NCBI GenBank assembly: GCA_965197275.1
Contig: CBDAMQ010000033.1
Location: 62,001-126,000, forward strand
Direction of reading: 5' to 3'
Length of the DNA stretch: 64,000 nucleotides
Origin: DASCOT01 sp965197275
Lineage (GTDB): Bacteria; Acidobacteriota; UBA890; WLXD01
Part shown: piece after piece, positions 8,098-15,877 of the stretch
How positions within the stretch are numbered: the first letter of the stretch is position 1
Layout of the letters: the number at the start of each line of letters is the position of its first letter
Position numbers and translations under genes: made by a program
Notes under the pieces: generated by a model
Database searches by the model: none
Told to the model about the DNA's origin: nothing
What the model saw: only the letters and a program-made list of their open reading frames with translations

Positions 8098-9687
8098 CTA
8101 CGTGTCGGACGTTGCCTCGGCCGGCGGCCGCTCCGGCGTGTCGACCAGTCTCATCAGCGAGCGGCCTCCCGCCAGCATCGCGACGTCGGCCGTGGCAGTG
8201 CCTACGGCGACGCCCAGGTAGACGCTGTCGATCCCGAACGAGGGCACCAGGGCTCCGACCTCGCCCGCTAGCCAGTGGCCGGCGGCGGCGAAAACACCCC
8301 ACACGCCCATGCACGTGCTCAAGAGGCGCCTCGGTGCCTGGCGGCTGACGAACGCCTGACCGATGGGCAACAACGCACACTGGCCGAAGGTGATCACCCA
8401 GTAGAAGGCCAGCGGCCAGAAGAGGTTCGTCTTGCCCGGGTCGGCGCCCATGGCGCCCACCTCCGTAAAGGTGACGCACATGACGAGGAACGACGCCGAG
8501 GTTACGAACAGGCCGAGCGCCATCTTCGTCGGCGGCGTGAGAGGGCGTTCGCGACGTTCGAGGAAGGCCCAAAACCAGAGGTTGACCGGGCCGATGATGA
8601 CCACGAACAGCGCCTGGGCCGAGTGGATCCAAAGGGTCGGCACCTCGAAGCCACCGATGGTGCGGTCGCTCGTGTTCTGCACGTAGAGGCTGAAGGTTCC
8701 GCCCCACTGGTCGAACGCCGCGATGAACACCGTATAAGCGAGAGCGAGCGCGCCGATGGCGCCGACGCGACGCCGCTCCGGGCGGCTCAGCGACATCAGG
8801 GCCATCAGCCCGGCCTGCTGTTCGGTGCTCGAGGCCTCGGCGGCGCCCTGGGTCGACTGTCCCTCAGCACCTTCGTCGGTTCTGCCGCCACGTGACGAGG
8901 GAATGCGGATGCGCATCAGGATCACCGCGGCCACCGCGCACATCATGCCGGACACGCCCAGGGCCTCTCGCCAGCCCAGGTTGGTCGCGAACGAGCCCGA
9001 CAGCAGGCCGCCGAGGAAGAACCCGAGCATCGCCGACATGAACAACAGCGTGTAGCCCGCTGCGCGCTTGCCGCCCTTGCGGTCGTAGACGCGGCCGACG
9101 ATCGCGAATAGCGTGGGACTGAGCGCGTACCCGAGACCAAAGATCACCAGCGACAGATAGAAACCCGCGGTCAGGGCGGTGTAGGTGCCGGTCGCAGTGC
9201 GCAGCAGGGCCGCGGCCTCGGCGGGGGTGTCGGCGTGCTCGGCGGCTGCCTCCGAGAGCCGTCGCGAGGCCGCCTCGTCGAGCGCCAGGTGAGCGATCGG
9301 CACGTCAGCTTCGAGGATGACCGCGCGCACCGGAGCGTCGGTGAAGGAGCCGACGAGCGCCGGCAGCGTGCCCAGGCCGGCGAGCGCGAAGATCCCCAGT
9401 GTTTGGAGCCACATGCCCCAGACGGCCCCTCGACGCTTGCCGATGAAGGCGTCAGCGATCCAACCGCCGATCAGCGGTCCGACCGCCATCGATGCGGTGA
9501 AGAGAGCGAACAACCGCACCGCGTCGGCGGGGCTCCAGCCATAGCCGTACTCGCTTGGCGAGGCAGTGATGATCAGCACAAGGTGGCCGATCAGTCCGGC
9601 ATAGCCGCCGATGTGCCACGCGTGCACGTGCGCCAGCTGGCGGACCTGCGCCGGCTGCTGAAGGACACCGTCGCGGCTTTCGGCCAT
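8098..9687 (-). CDS. POT-family (proton-dependent oligopeptide transporter-like) MFS permease
   Basis: A 529-residue inner-membrane permease with about 12-14 hydrophobic segments. It has the MFS/POT loop motif GGWIADAFIGKRRGAVWGM near residue 70 and GYALSPTLFAIVGRVYDRKGGKRAAGYTLLF further on. The central part has a hydrophilic insert rich in Glu and Gln (SSRGGRTDEGAEGQST and following), a common cytoplasmic linker in this group. The start at 9687 (MAESRDGVL) gives a normal length; the frame is open further upstream but in the intergenic space. It is convergent with the sulfatase gene and divergent from the folate enzyme at 9821, leaving 133 bp for the two promoters. Import of peptides or related small solutes is likely. 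Confidence 0.82.
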   Translation of the reverse strand: MAESRDGVLQQPAQVRQLAHVHAWHIGGYAGLIGHLVLIITASPSEYGYGWSPADAVRLFALFTASMAVGPLIGGWIADAFIGKRRGAVWGMWLQTLGIFALAGLGTLPALVGSFTDAPVRAVILEADVPIAHLALDEAASRRLSEAAAEHADTPAEAAALLRTATGTYTALTAGFYLSLVIFGLGYALSPTLFAIVGRVYDRKGGKRAAGYTLLFMSAMLGFFLGGLLSGSFATNLGWREALGVSGMMCAVAAVILMRIRIPSSRGGRTDEGAEGQSTQGAAEASSTEQQAGLMALMSLSRPERRRVGAIGALALAYTVFIAAFDQWGGTFSLYVQNTSDRTIGGFEVPTLWIHSAQALFVVIIGPVNLWFWAFLERRERPLTPPTKMALGLFVTSASFLVMCVTFTEVGAMGADPGKTNLFWPLAFYWVITFGQCALLPIGQAFVSRQAPRRLLSTCMGVWGVFAAAGHWLAGEVGALVPSFGIDSVYLGVAVGTATADVAMLAGGRSLMRLVDTPERPPAEATSDT

Positions 9688-9820
9688 CGCACTCCCGTTG
9701 GCAGAGTCTGAGCCAGGCCGCGGCAGTGTGCCACAAAGCACTGTAGCGATGGGCGCGAGGCGGTGTAGTGTGGCGGCCACCGGCCACCGGCTGATCGTCA
9801 CTGCATACACGGATACCCCC

Positions 9821-11011
9821 ATGCCCAAGCGCCGACCCCGACCGTCCCGTGCCTCCGCTCCGCTAGCCTTCCACGGCGCCGCTCCGACGCCGTTCTTCGA
9901 GTGCCACAACAGCCCCGACACGATCTACGCCGGGCCGTACAGCGGGCGTATGGCGGTCGTGTCTGTTGGCGACGACCCGGTGGAGAAGTACTGGCATCTG
10001 CGCCAGAAGGTCGTGCTCTACGACGTGCCCGAGCACCCTATCGAGATCGCCGGGCCGGATGCCGAGCGCCTGCTCAACAAGGTCTTCGTCCGCGACATCA
10101 CGAAGCTACGCCCAGGCCGCTGCTCGTATGCCATCGCCTGCCTACCGGACGGTGGCCTGCTCATGGACGGCATCCTGATGCGCATCGAGCAGGACCGTTT
10201 CTGGTACGTGCTCGCCAACGGCGAGATCTTCACCTGGCTGATGGCGCACGGCATGGATATGGACGTGACCGTGAGCGACCCGGACTCCTGGGTGTTGCAG
10301 GTCGGCGGGCCGCGCGCTCTCGAGGTGCTCGATGCCGCCTGCGACGGAGGCGCGCCGGATCCGTTCGCCTATTTCGCGGTCACCGAATGCACCATGGGCG
10401 GACAGCCGATGTACCTGTCGCGCACGGGCTGGACGAGCGAGATGAGCTGGGAGATCTACACGCGCGATCCCGACGTCGACGGCCCGGCGCTGTGGAACCA
10501 CATTCTGGAGGCGGGTCAGCCGCAGGAGATCATCACGACCGGCCTCGATTCGATGGGCATCCGTCGCATCGAGGCCGGCATCCTCAACAACGGTAGCGAC
10601 TTCGACACCACAATGAACCCGTTCGAGGCCGGGATCGGGAAGTTCGTCGACCTGAGCAAGGACGACTTCATCGGCAAGGCGGCGCTCGAGGCCGCCGACC
10701 GCCGGCCGCGCCTGCTCGGCATCAAATGCCCCGGCGGCGCCCCGGCGGGCAACAGCGCGGTGCTGCACGAGGGCCGCGACGTCGGGTTCATCACGGCCAG
10801 CGCCTGGTCACCGTATCTCGAGCACGGCACCGGCTACGTGAGCTTCGACGAGGCCGGCGACTGGGTCGGCTGCGCCGTCACGGTGTGCGACGACGAGGGA
10901 GGCGAACACGCCGCCGAGGTCGTCGAGCTGCCCTACTACGACCCCGACAAGAAGATCTCGCGTGGCCTCGACACATCGATTCCTGCCGGTCCGCTGGCGG
11001 CCGAGGCGTAA
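9821..11011 (+). CDS. GcvT-like aminomethyltransferase/demethylase, tetrahydrofolate-binding
   Basis: A 396-residue protein of the GcvT/YgfZ/DmdA fold, which moves one-carbon or methyl groups to tetrahydrofolate. Typical blocks are EIAGPDAERLLNKVFVRDI, the central LQVGGPRALEVLD, SRTGWTSEMSWEIY, and GLDSMGIRRIEAGILNNGSDFD, followed by a C-terminal barrel with FIGKAALEA. Start at ATG 9821; the Shine-Dalgarno is weak. Compared with true GcvT, the N-terminus has an extra segment (PTPFFECHNSPDTIYAGPYSGRMAVVS) that is typical of the DMSP-demethylase or methoxy-demethylase-like branch. I infer a demethylase for a small methylated compound. It lies beside a PhyH-family dioxygenase and a permease, which would fit uptake and demethylation of an N- or O-methylated osmolyte, but this is inference. 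Confidence 0.82.
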   Translation: MPKRRPRPSRASAPLAFHGAAPTPFFECHNSPDTIYAGPYSGRMAVVSVGDDPVEKYWHLRQKVVLYDVPEHPIEIAGPDAERLLNKVFVRDITKLRPGRCSYAIACLPDGGLLMDGILMRIEQDRFWYVLANGEIFTWLMAHGMDMDVTVSDPDSWVLQVGGPRALEVLDAACDGGAPDPFAYFAVTECTMGGQPMYLSRTGWTSEMSWEIYTRDPDVDGPALWNHILEAGQPQEIITTGLDSMGIRRIEAGILNNGSDFDTTMNPFEAGIGKFVDLSKDDFIGKAALEAADRRPRLLGIKCPGGAPAGNSAVLHEGRDVGFITASAWSPYLEHGTGYVSFDEAGDWVGCAVTVCDDEGGEHAAEVVELPYYDPDKKISRGLDTSIPAGPLAAEA

Positions 11012-11082
11012 CCCGCCGTGAGTGAGCGAACGCGCCAAATCGCGTGCAACCCGGCGGGATTCTGGGCGCCTTCGACCGTACG

Positions 11083-12066
11083 CTAGTCAATTGGCCAGAC
11101 GCGGGGGAAGAACTCGCCAGTGAAGGGCGAGCCCGGGGCAGTGTTGGGGCCGAGCATTGGGACGTTGGCGTGGCGGTTGCCCTTGCGGCCGGGCAGGATC
11201 GGCTTGTGGGGATCAACGCGGCCACGATAGCTCGTACCTTCGGGCATGTAGTGGATGATCAGCGCCTGGCGCGCGTCGTCCGAGAGGTTTGGACCGGAGC
11301 CGTGAAACGTCAAGCAGTGGTGCACGCTGGCCTGCCCGGCCTTGAGCAGGCACGGCTCGTCGAGCCATTCACGACCGGCACCGTACCTCTTCTCTAGCGA
11401 TTCGAGATCCTTGTCGTGGAAAGTCTCGGCATCTTCAGAAAGCCCCCAGTGGTGCGAACCCACAATGGTGCGCATGCCGCCGTTGGAAAGATCGGTATCC
11501 TGCAGCGCTATCCAGAGCGTACACATGTCCTGACTGCTGGAAACCTGCCAGTGTGCGTAGTCCTGATGCCAGCCGACGTTGCCCTCAACGTAGTCGGCAC
11601 CGTCCACACCCACTCCGGGTTTGCAGACCACCTGATCGTGCCAGATCAGCGCCTGCGTGCTGCCCATGAGAGCTGCGGCCATTCGACCCAACTCCGGTGA
11701 GTGCACCGCCGCCCGCACGGTGTTGTTGAGCCACCAACCGTTGTTTACCTTCCGTAGCTCGGGACTCTCGAGGGTGTACACGTAGACCCGGTCGCAGGGA
11801 TAGATGTCACGGTCGTAGTCGTAGACCCAGAAGCGGTCGAACTCGCGGCGCAACGTGTCGAGCTGTTGATCGTCGAGCAACTTCGGCGTGATCCAGTACC
11901 CGCGATCTCGGTACTCGTCGATGTCGTCTGCCGTCACGTCCACCGACTTGATCTTCAGTTCGGTCCCGGCTTCGTGATGCACAACAATCTCCTCGTCCAC
12001 ATGAGAAACGGAACGCGAATGCTGCCGTAGCAATCTCGTTGCGTGCCGCGGCGATTTCGTGGACAT
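11083..12066 (-). CDS. Phytanoyl-CoA dioxygenase (PhyH) family Fe(II)/2-oxoglutarate oxygenase
   Basis: A 327-residue non-heme iron oxygenase. The iron-binding facial triad is visible: His and Asp in GWHQDYAHW, and the distal His in HHCLTFHGSG, followed by the 2-oxoglutarate-binding Arg in DDARQALIIHY. The N-terminal helix block GYWITPKLLDDQQLDTLRREFDRF is characteristic of PhyH proteins. Start options are ATG 12066 or GTG 12000; neither has a strong Shine-Dalgarno, and the first 22 residues look non-structured, so the shorter form is credible. It faces the folate enzyme tail to tail (72 bp). Bacterial PhyH enzymes hydroxylate ectoine, chlorinated or lipid-like acids and other small substrates; this one cannot be assigned. 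Confidence 0.87.
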   Translation of the reverse strand: MSTKSPRHATRLLRQHSRSVSHVDEEIVVHHEAGTELKIKSVDVTADDIDEYRDRGYWITPKLLDDQQLDTLRREFDRFWVYDYDRDIYPCDRVYVYTLESPELRKVNNGWWLNNTVRAAVHSPELGRMAAALMGSTQALIWHDQVVCKPGVGVDGADYVEGNVGWHQDYAHWQVSSSQDMCTLWIALQDTDLSNGGMRTIVGSHHWGLSEDAETFHDKDLESLEKRYGAGREWLDEPCLLKAGQASVHHCLTFHGSGPNLSDDARQALIIHYMPEGTSYRGRVDPHKPILPGRKGNRHANVPMLGPNTAPGSPFTGEFFPRVWPID

Positions 12067-12243
12067 TCTCAGGACCCTGCTTGAGAATGCTACCTCCAGC
12101 CAAGCTGTCGGGTCGAGGTCGTGTCGGGACGGTTGCGGAGGGCGATCGGCACGTTGTTCGAGGTGGTGCCGTTCCGGGTCGACCTTGAGCCAGGCGTGGG
12201 CACTCGGACGCGAATCACATCGAAAGCGAGGGGTCTTAGGCCA

Positions 12244-12621
12244 ATGACAAAGCCGGTGATTACCGTGGTGGGTAGCTTTGCGGTGGGCATGTGGATGCGC
12301 ACGTCACACATGCCAGTCTTCGGGGAAACGCTCGTGGGCTCCGGTTTTGACATGGGCCCCGGCGGGAAGGGATCCAACCAGGCGGTTGGCGTGTCTAGGC
12401 TGGGGGCAGACGCTCACTTCTCGAACATCATTGGCAATGACAAATTGGGCGAGATAGCCACGTCCCTCTACGAGCAAGAAGGAGTGCATACCAGGTACCT
12501 CGAAAAGACAGACACGATGGCGACCGGGGTGGGGTTCATCGTTCTGGACGAGGCTGGGGACAATGGGATCATCCTGGACATGGGATCCAACGAGCTCATG
12601 GACGCAGCCTTTGTGGATCGG
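12244..12621 (+). pseudogene. Ribokinase-like (PfkB) N-terminal fragment
   Basis: About 125 residues of a PfkB-family sugar kinase: the start MTKPVITVVGSFAVG, the substrate and glycine block FDMGPGGKGSNQAVGVSRLG, and the strand HFSNIIGNDKLG all match the N-terminus of ribokinase. Full-length enzymes have about 300 residues; here similarity stops near 12620 and the frame ends at 12660 after unrelated residues. The sequence then continues directly into a rhamnose mutarotase tail in another frame. This looks like the left side of a deletion that removed the ATP-binding half. The intact genes were probably part of a sugar catabolic cluster. Confidence 0.8.
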
Positions 12622-12805
12622 TCATCGTATCTTCGCTTACCTGGAGACAGAGGACGATGACGTCTACGAGGCGCTCACCAGGGCTGCGCAGACGCCCATC
12701 AAGAAGGAGTGGGATGCGAAGGTCTTGCCCTGGTTGAAGCCGGAGGCCTCGGAAGGATGCGGTGTCCAGTTCCTGGAGATCGAGCGCATATTCTACTCGC
12801 CCTGA
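12622..12805 (+). pseudogene. L-rhamnose mutarotase-like C-terminal fragment
   Basis: The last 58 or so residues of a RhaM/DUF718-type mutarotase, in a different frame from the ribokinase remnant before it. The marks are HRIFAYLETED near the break and a C-terminus FLEIERIFYSP, which resembles the LQEVFYLP ending of RhaM proteins. No start codon or N-terminal half is present, so it is not functional. Its junction with the kinase fragment lies within about ten bases of 12620. The two fragments point to a lost sugar operon. Confidence 0.65.
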
Positions 12806-13022
12806 TCTCACGCACGGCGCCACTCCAGGCGCGTTTGGGAAGTCTCGACATCGCGCAAGTCGCCGGCGTGTCGACCCGCCAGCCGATCGACTACGCTATC
12901 CGCACCCTGAAGAATCGGGCCCCCGCTATCCCCCTCAAGAACAACTATGGGGCTAAGCAACCCAACTGCGGGGCTCCCCACTAGGAAGGAGGGCGTCGTA
13001 GCGGACGCCGATTGTCGAGATC
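12806..13022. other. Gene-poor gap
   Basis: 217 bp between the mutarotase remnant and the ferritin-like gene. A reading frame through 12984 ends in a plausible tail (PIDYAIRTLKNRAPAIPLKN) that I do not recognise; it may be another gene remnant. The last part contains AAGGAGGG at 12985-12992, about 30 bases upstream of the next start. I see no RNA gene or hairpin here. Confidence 0.3.
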
Positions 13023-14077
13023 ATGCCGAAGATCGAGTTCTTGCCCGGGGTTAGCGAGCGCTCGCAGCACATGCGCCTGGACGTGGCGCAGATCCTGAAA
13101 CGACTCTTTTTCGCTGAGCGCGCGTTGACCGTGGCACAGGCTGGGTGGTTGTCGAAGGTCCCGTCTATCGACGCCAAGATCGCTTTCTCACGGATTCTTT
13201 GGGAGGACGCCAAGACGGCTGAGGAGCTTCGCAACCGTGTTTTCGAGCTCCGTTTTCCGAGCCGAGAGATGGAAGCCGGCCCGGATGCGCTCGTGGTCGA
13301 GGTCTTCGCTCATTCGATCCAGGCGCCGAGCCCGGCCGCCTTCGTGCTGGCGCAAGCACGTGTCTTGAAGCCCGCCCTCCTGACCGCGTACACCGACTAC
13401 CTCACCAGCGCCGATGGCATCGCCGACGGCCCCAGCGTCCGCTTCATACGCACGGCGATTGCTGACAAGGAGGCGCAGATCGAGGAACTGGGCCGATTCG
13501 CGCAGCCCATGCTCGACGACGCTTCGGACCTGGAGCGCGAGCAAGCGCACGAGTACGCCGATAGCCTCGGCGACCGACTGGAGGTCGTTGGCGGTAACGG
13601 CCTGGATACACCGCGGGCGCCGGATGCCCCTATCGCCATCGCTCATGCCAGGCCATTTGAGCTCGCCGAGTCGCCGGCGCGTGACCCCAGGTTTCATCTC
13701 TGCCGCTTTCCTTGGCCAGACGTGGTCGACGACGCTTATCCCTACGGCGAAGGTCTGACGCTGCAGCTCAGAAGCGCAGTCAGCCACCTGAACGAGGTAT
13801 GGGCGATCGAGACCGGAGGCATGATCCTCTATTCGTTCGCCGACGAGCTGCCGTGGGAGTTTGTTCTGGACGCGGCGCGCTGGACTTACGACGAGGGGCG
13901 GCACACGCAGATGGGTCGAGCACGCCTGCAGCAATGGGGCTACGAGCCGTCGGAGGTGCCGCTGGGGACCTACATCATCGACAGCGCGAGGGGCCAGGAT
14001 CCGGTCTATCGCATGGCGATGCTGCATCACTTCGAGACCAAGAACATCGGTAAGAAGACCGAGCGCGCCGAGGCGTT
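13023..14077 (+). pseudogene. Ferritin-like (DUF455-type) protein, 5' part, interrupted by an IS3 element
   Basis: First 351 residues of a protein that would be 447 residues if the element at 14078-15445 and one GTT repeat were removed, joining to 15449-15737 in frame. The second half has ferritin-like helices with potential di-iron ligands: AIETGGMILYSF, TYDEGRHTQMG, HHFETKNIGKK. The N-terminal domain (1-200) is mostly helical with no family I recognise. Proteins with this arrangement occur as uncharacterised ferritin-like oxidases. The insertion is flanked by GTT on both sides, as expected for an IS3 element. Because target sequence is mixed into the element's right end (see the findings), the intact allele probably exists in the same population. 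Confidence 0.75.
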
Positions 14078-14138
14078 TGGGCCTCCCCCGATTTCCCGGA
14101 CACCTTTGGAAGCCCGATAAAGGGCTCGGAGGTGAAGC

Positions 14139-14432
14139 ATGGGGTCACGACGGCGGTACAGTGGCGAGTTCAAGATTGAGGCAGTGAGGATGGTGACGCA
14201 GCTGGGCCATCCGGTGTCTGAGGTGGCCCGGGATCTGGGTGTTGGCCGCGGCATGTTGACCAAGTGGCGCAAACAGCTCCAGGAGCAGGGGGTCACGGCG
14301 TTTCCGGGCGCGGGGAAGATGCCCGACCAGGACCTGGACGGGCAACAGCTACGGCGGGACGTGCGGCGAGTACGGCAGGAGCGCGACATTCTAAAAAAAG
14401 CGTTGGCGATCTTCTCGGAACGCCGGCGATGA
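14139..14432 (+). CDS. IS3-family transposase OrfA (copy 1)
   Basis: A 97-residue helix-turn-helix protein that binds the ends of the element. The HTH is GHPVSEVARDLGVGRGMLTK, followed by a leucine/arginine-rich coiled coil (RRDVRRVRQERDILKKALAI). GGAGGTGAAGC lies directly upstream. Near its end is a run of seven A residues followed by G (14393-14400), the usual slippery site for -1 frameshifting to make the OrfAB transposase in IS3 elements; its stop overlaps the orfB ATG (ATGA). The protein differs from copy 2 by only a few residues. Confidence 0.93.
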   Translation: MGSRRRYSGEFKIEAVRMVTQLGHPVSEVARDLGVGRGMLTKWRKQLQEQGVTAFPGAGKMPDQDLDGQQLRRDVRRVRQERDILKKALAIFSERRR

Positions 14433-15418
14433 AGTACCCGATCATCAAGCAACTGTCCGGCAAGTTCCCGGTGCGGCGGTTGTGCAAGATGCTCGAGGTG
14501 TCTCACGGCGGTTACTACGAGTGGCGAGGAAGGGGGCCGAGCCCGAGAGCGCGAGAAGATCGCCGTCTACGTGTGCAGATCAGAGCTGCATTCGGAGAGA
14601 GCCGCGACCGTTACGGAAGTCCGCGTATCCACAAGCAACTTCGGCAACCAGAGATCCGCTGCTGTCGCAAGCGGGTAGCTCGGCTGATGCGCCAGGAAGG
14701 ACTTCGAGCTCGCCAACCCCGTCGGTTCCGGGTGACAACACGGCCCACACCTGGGCGGTCAGCGGCGCCCAACGTGCTGGCACGGCGCTTCACGGTGGAT
14801 GCCGTGGACAGCGTCTGGGTGGGCGACCTGACATACCTGTGGACGCAGGAAGGATGGCTATACCTGGCCGTGCTGATGGATCTGTGCTCGCGACGGATCA
14901 TCGGCTGGGCGGTGAGCGAGACGATGACGGACGATTTGACGCTGGCGGTCCTGGATCAGGCCTTGGAGCAACGCCGTCCCGGTTCCGGAGTGCTCCATCA
15001 CAGCGACCGCGGCAGCCAGTACAGCAGCGACGATTACCTAGACAAGCTGCGTGACCGTGGCTGCAGCATCAGCAAGCGCAGGTCAGGCCACTGCTGGGAT
15101 AACGAGCCGTATGGAGAGTTTCTTCGAGACCCGGAGGCATCGAACTCGGTGGCTGCTTCAGTTCGCCGGACGAGCTGCCCGTGCCGAGTTTGTTCTGGAC
15201 TACGGCGAAGCTGGACTTACGACCGAGGCTCGCATGCACACGCTCGATCGGAGACCGAGTCACGCCTCGCAGTTCAATGGCGGCTACGATGCCGTCGGCC
15301 AGGTGCCAGCTGGGGACCTACATCATCGACAGCGCGAGGCGCCGTGGAAATCGACTCCCGGTCTATCGCATGGACGATGCTGCATCAGCTCCCACAGACG
15401 CAAGACGACAATCGGTAA
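14429..15418 (+). pseudogene. IS3-family transposase OrfB (copy 1), 3' third corrupted
   Basis: The catalytic DDE transposase. The first two acidic residues are present (WVGDLTYLW and HHSDRGSQYSS), with the helix-extended N-terminal domain (RRLCKMLEVSHGGYYEW). The catalytic Glu region, which reads NAPMESFFSTLK in copy 2, is replaced by NEPYGEFLRDPE and then by residues that come from the ferritin gene read in other frames. If taken literally this copy cannot transpose. The damage is better explained by mixing of two alleles in the consensus than by evolution, because both source sequences are present in order. Confidence 0.75.
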
Positions 15419-15448
15419 GAAGACCGGGAAAGCGCGCCAAGGTCAGTT

Positions 15449-15737
15449 TGCTAGTTTCCGGGACGACATCAGTCGGCACGACATGGAGTTTGATTGGGCC
15501 GACGAGACGATGCACGCACACTACGGCGATAAGTGGTTGGCTGCTCTCCAGGAGATTCGCCCCGACGCGCTTCCCGATCGCAGCGAGATCAATGCCCACT
15601 GCGCCGCGCTGGTGCAGGCGGTGGTCGAGACAGCCACAAACGCTGAGATAGCCGAGATCAAAGCCATCGCCAACAGCATGATCTCCAAGGCAAGAGGGTT
15701 TGAAGAACCATCAAGCACGTGTCGCGCGCCAGACTGA
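15449..15737 (+). pseudogene. Ferritin-like (DUF455-type) protein, 3' part
   Basis: The last 96 residues of the gene that begins at 13023. Joined to 14077 the reading frame passes from ...AEAF into ASFRDDISRHDMEFDW without a break. The segment includes ADETMHAHYG, a further potential metal-ligand helix (E-x-x-H). The extreme C-terminus (SSTCRAPD) abuts a racemase remnant, so the true end may be altered. Confidence 0.7.
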
Positions 15738-15806
15738 CCGGGTCTCGGCATCGAGGTGGACTGGGACCCCCTGGCCACGGCAGACTTCTACAGCTGTGTG
15801 TCCTAA
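15738..15806 (+). pseudogene. Remnant of an enolase-superfamily (racemase) C-terminus
   Basis: A 22-residue tail, GLGIEVDWDPLATADF plus a few residues and a stop, which matches the end of the enzyme at 2958-4268 (GLGIEVDWDRLATADF). It directly follows the ferritin-like gene's stop and sits 71 bp before the second FAD oxidoreductase, mirroring the pairing of racemase and oxidoreductase at 3-6 kb, but in the opposite relative orientation. It shows that a second racemase gene once neighboured the second oxidoreductase. Confidence 0.8.
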
Positions 15807-15877
15807 GGGAATTCTTCCATCACTGCGTCAGCGGCGCTGTCTCACTGCCCATACCTTGACGCTCGAGGAGACATGAG

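Larger units (their letters stand above)
14078..15445 (+). mobile_element. IS3-family insertion sequence, copy 1 (right end mixed with target-gene sequence)
   Basis: About 1368 bp. The left end starts TGGGCCTCCCCCGATTTCCC and continues GGACAC; the right end is a partly altered form of the inverse of TGACCTTGCCCCGCTTTCCC. A 3-bp direct repeat GTT flanks it (14075-14077 and 15446-15448). It encodes orfA and orfB in overlapping frames and is near-identical to the element at 20691-22063 up to about 15055. From there to the right end the sequence alternates between IS and ferritin-gene segments. For example 15310-15339 equals target bases 13962-13991, while 15342-15360 equals IS bases. Confidence 0.92.

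Noticed and set aside
9698..9820. Longer N-terminus of the folate enzyme
   Set aside because: It overlaps the divergent promoter region of the transporter and is not family-like; ATG 9821 is preferred.
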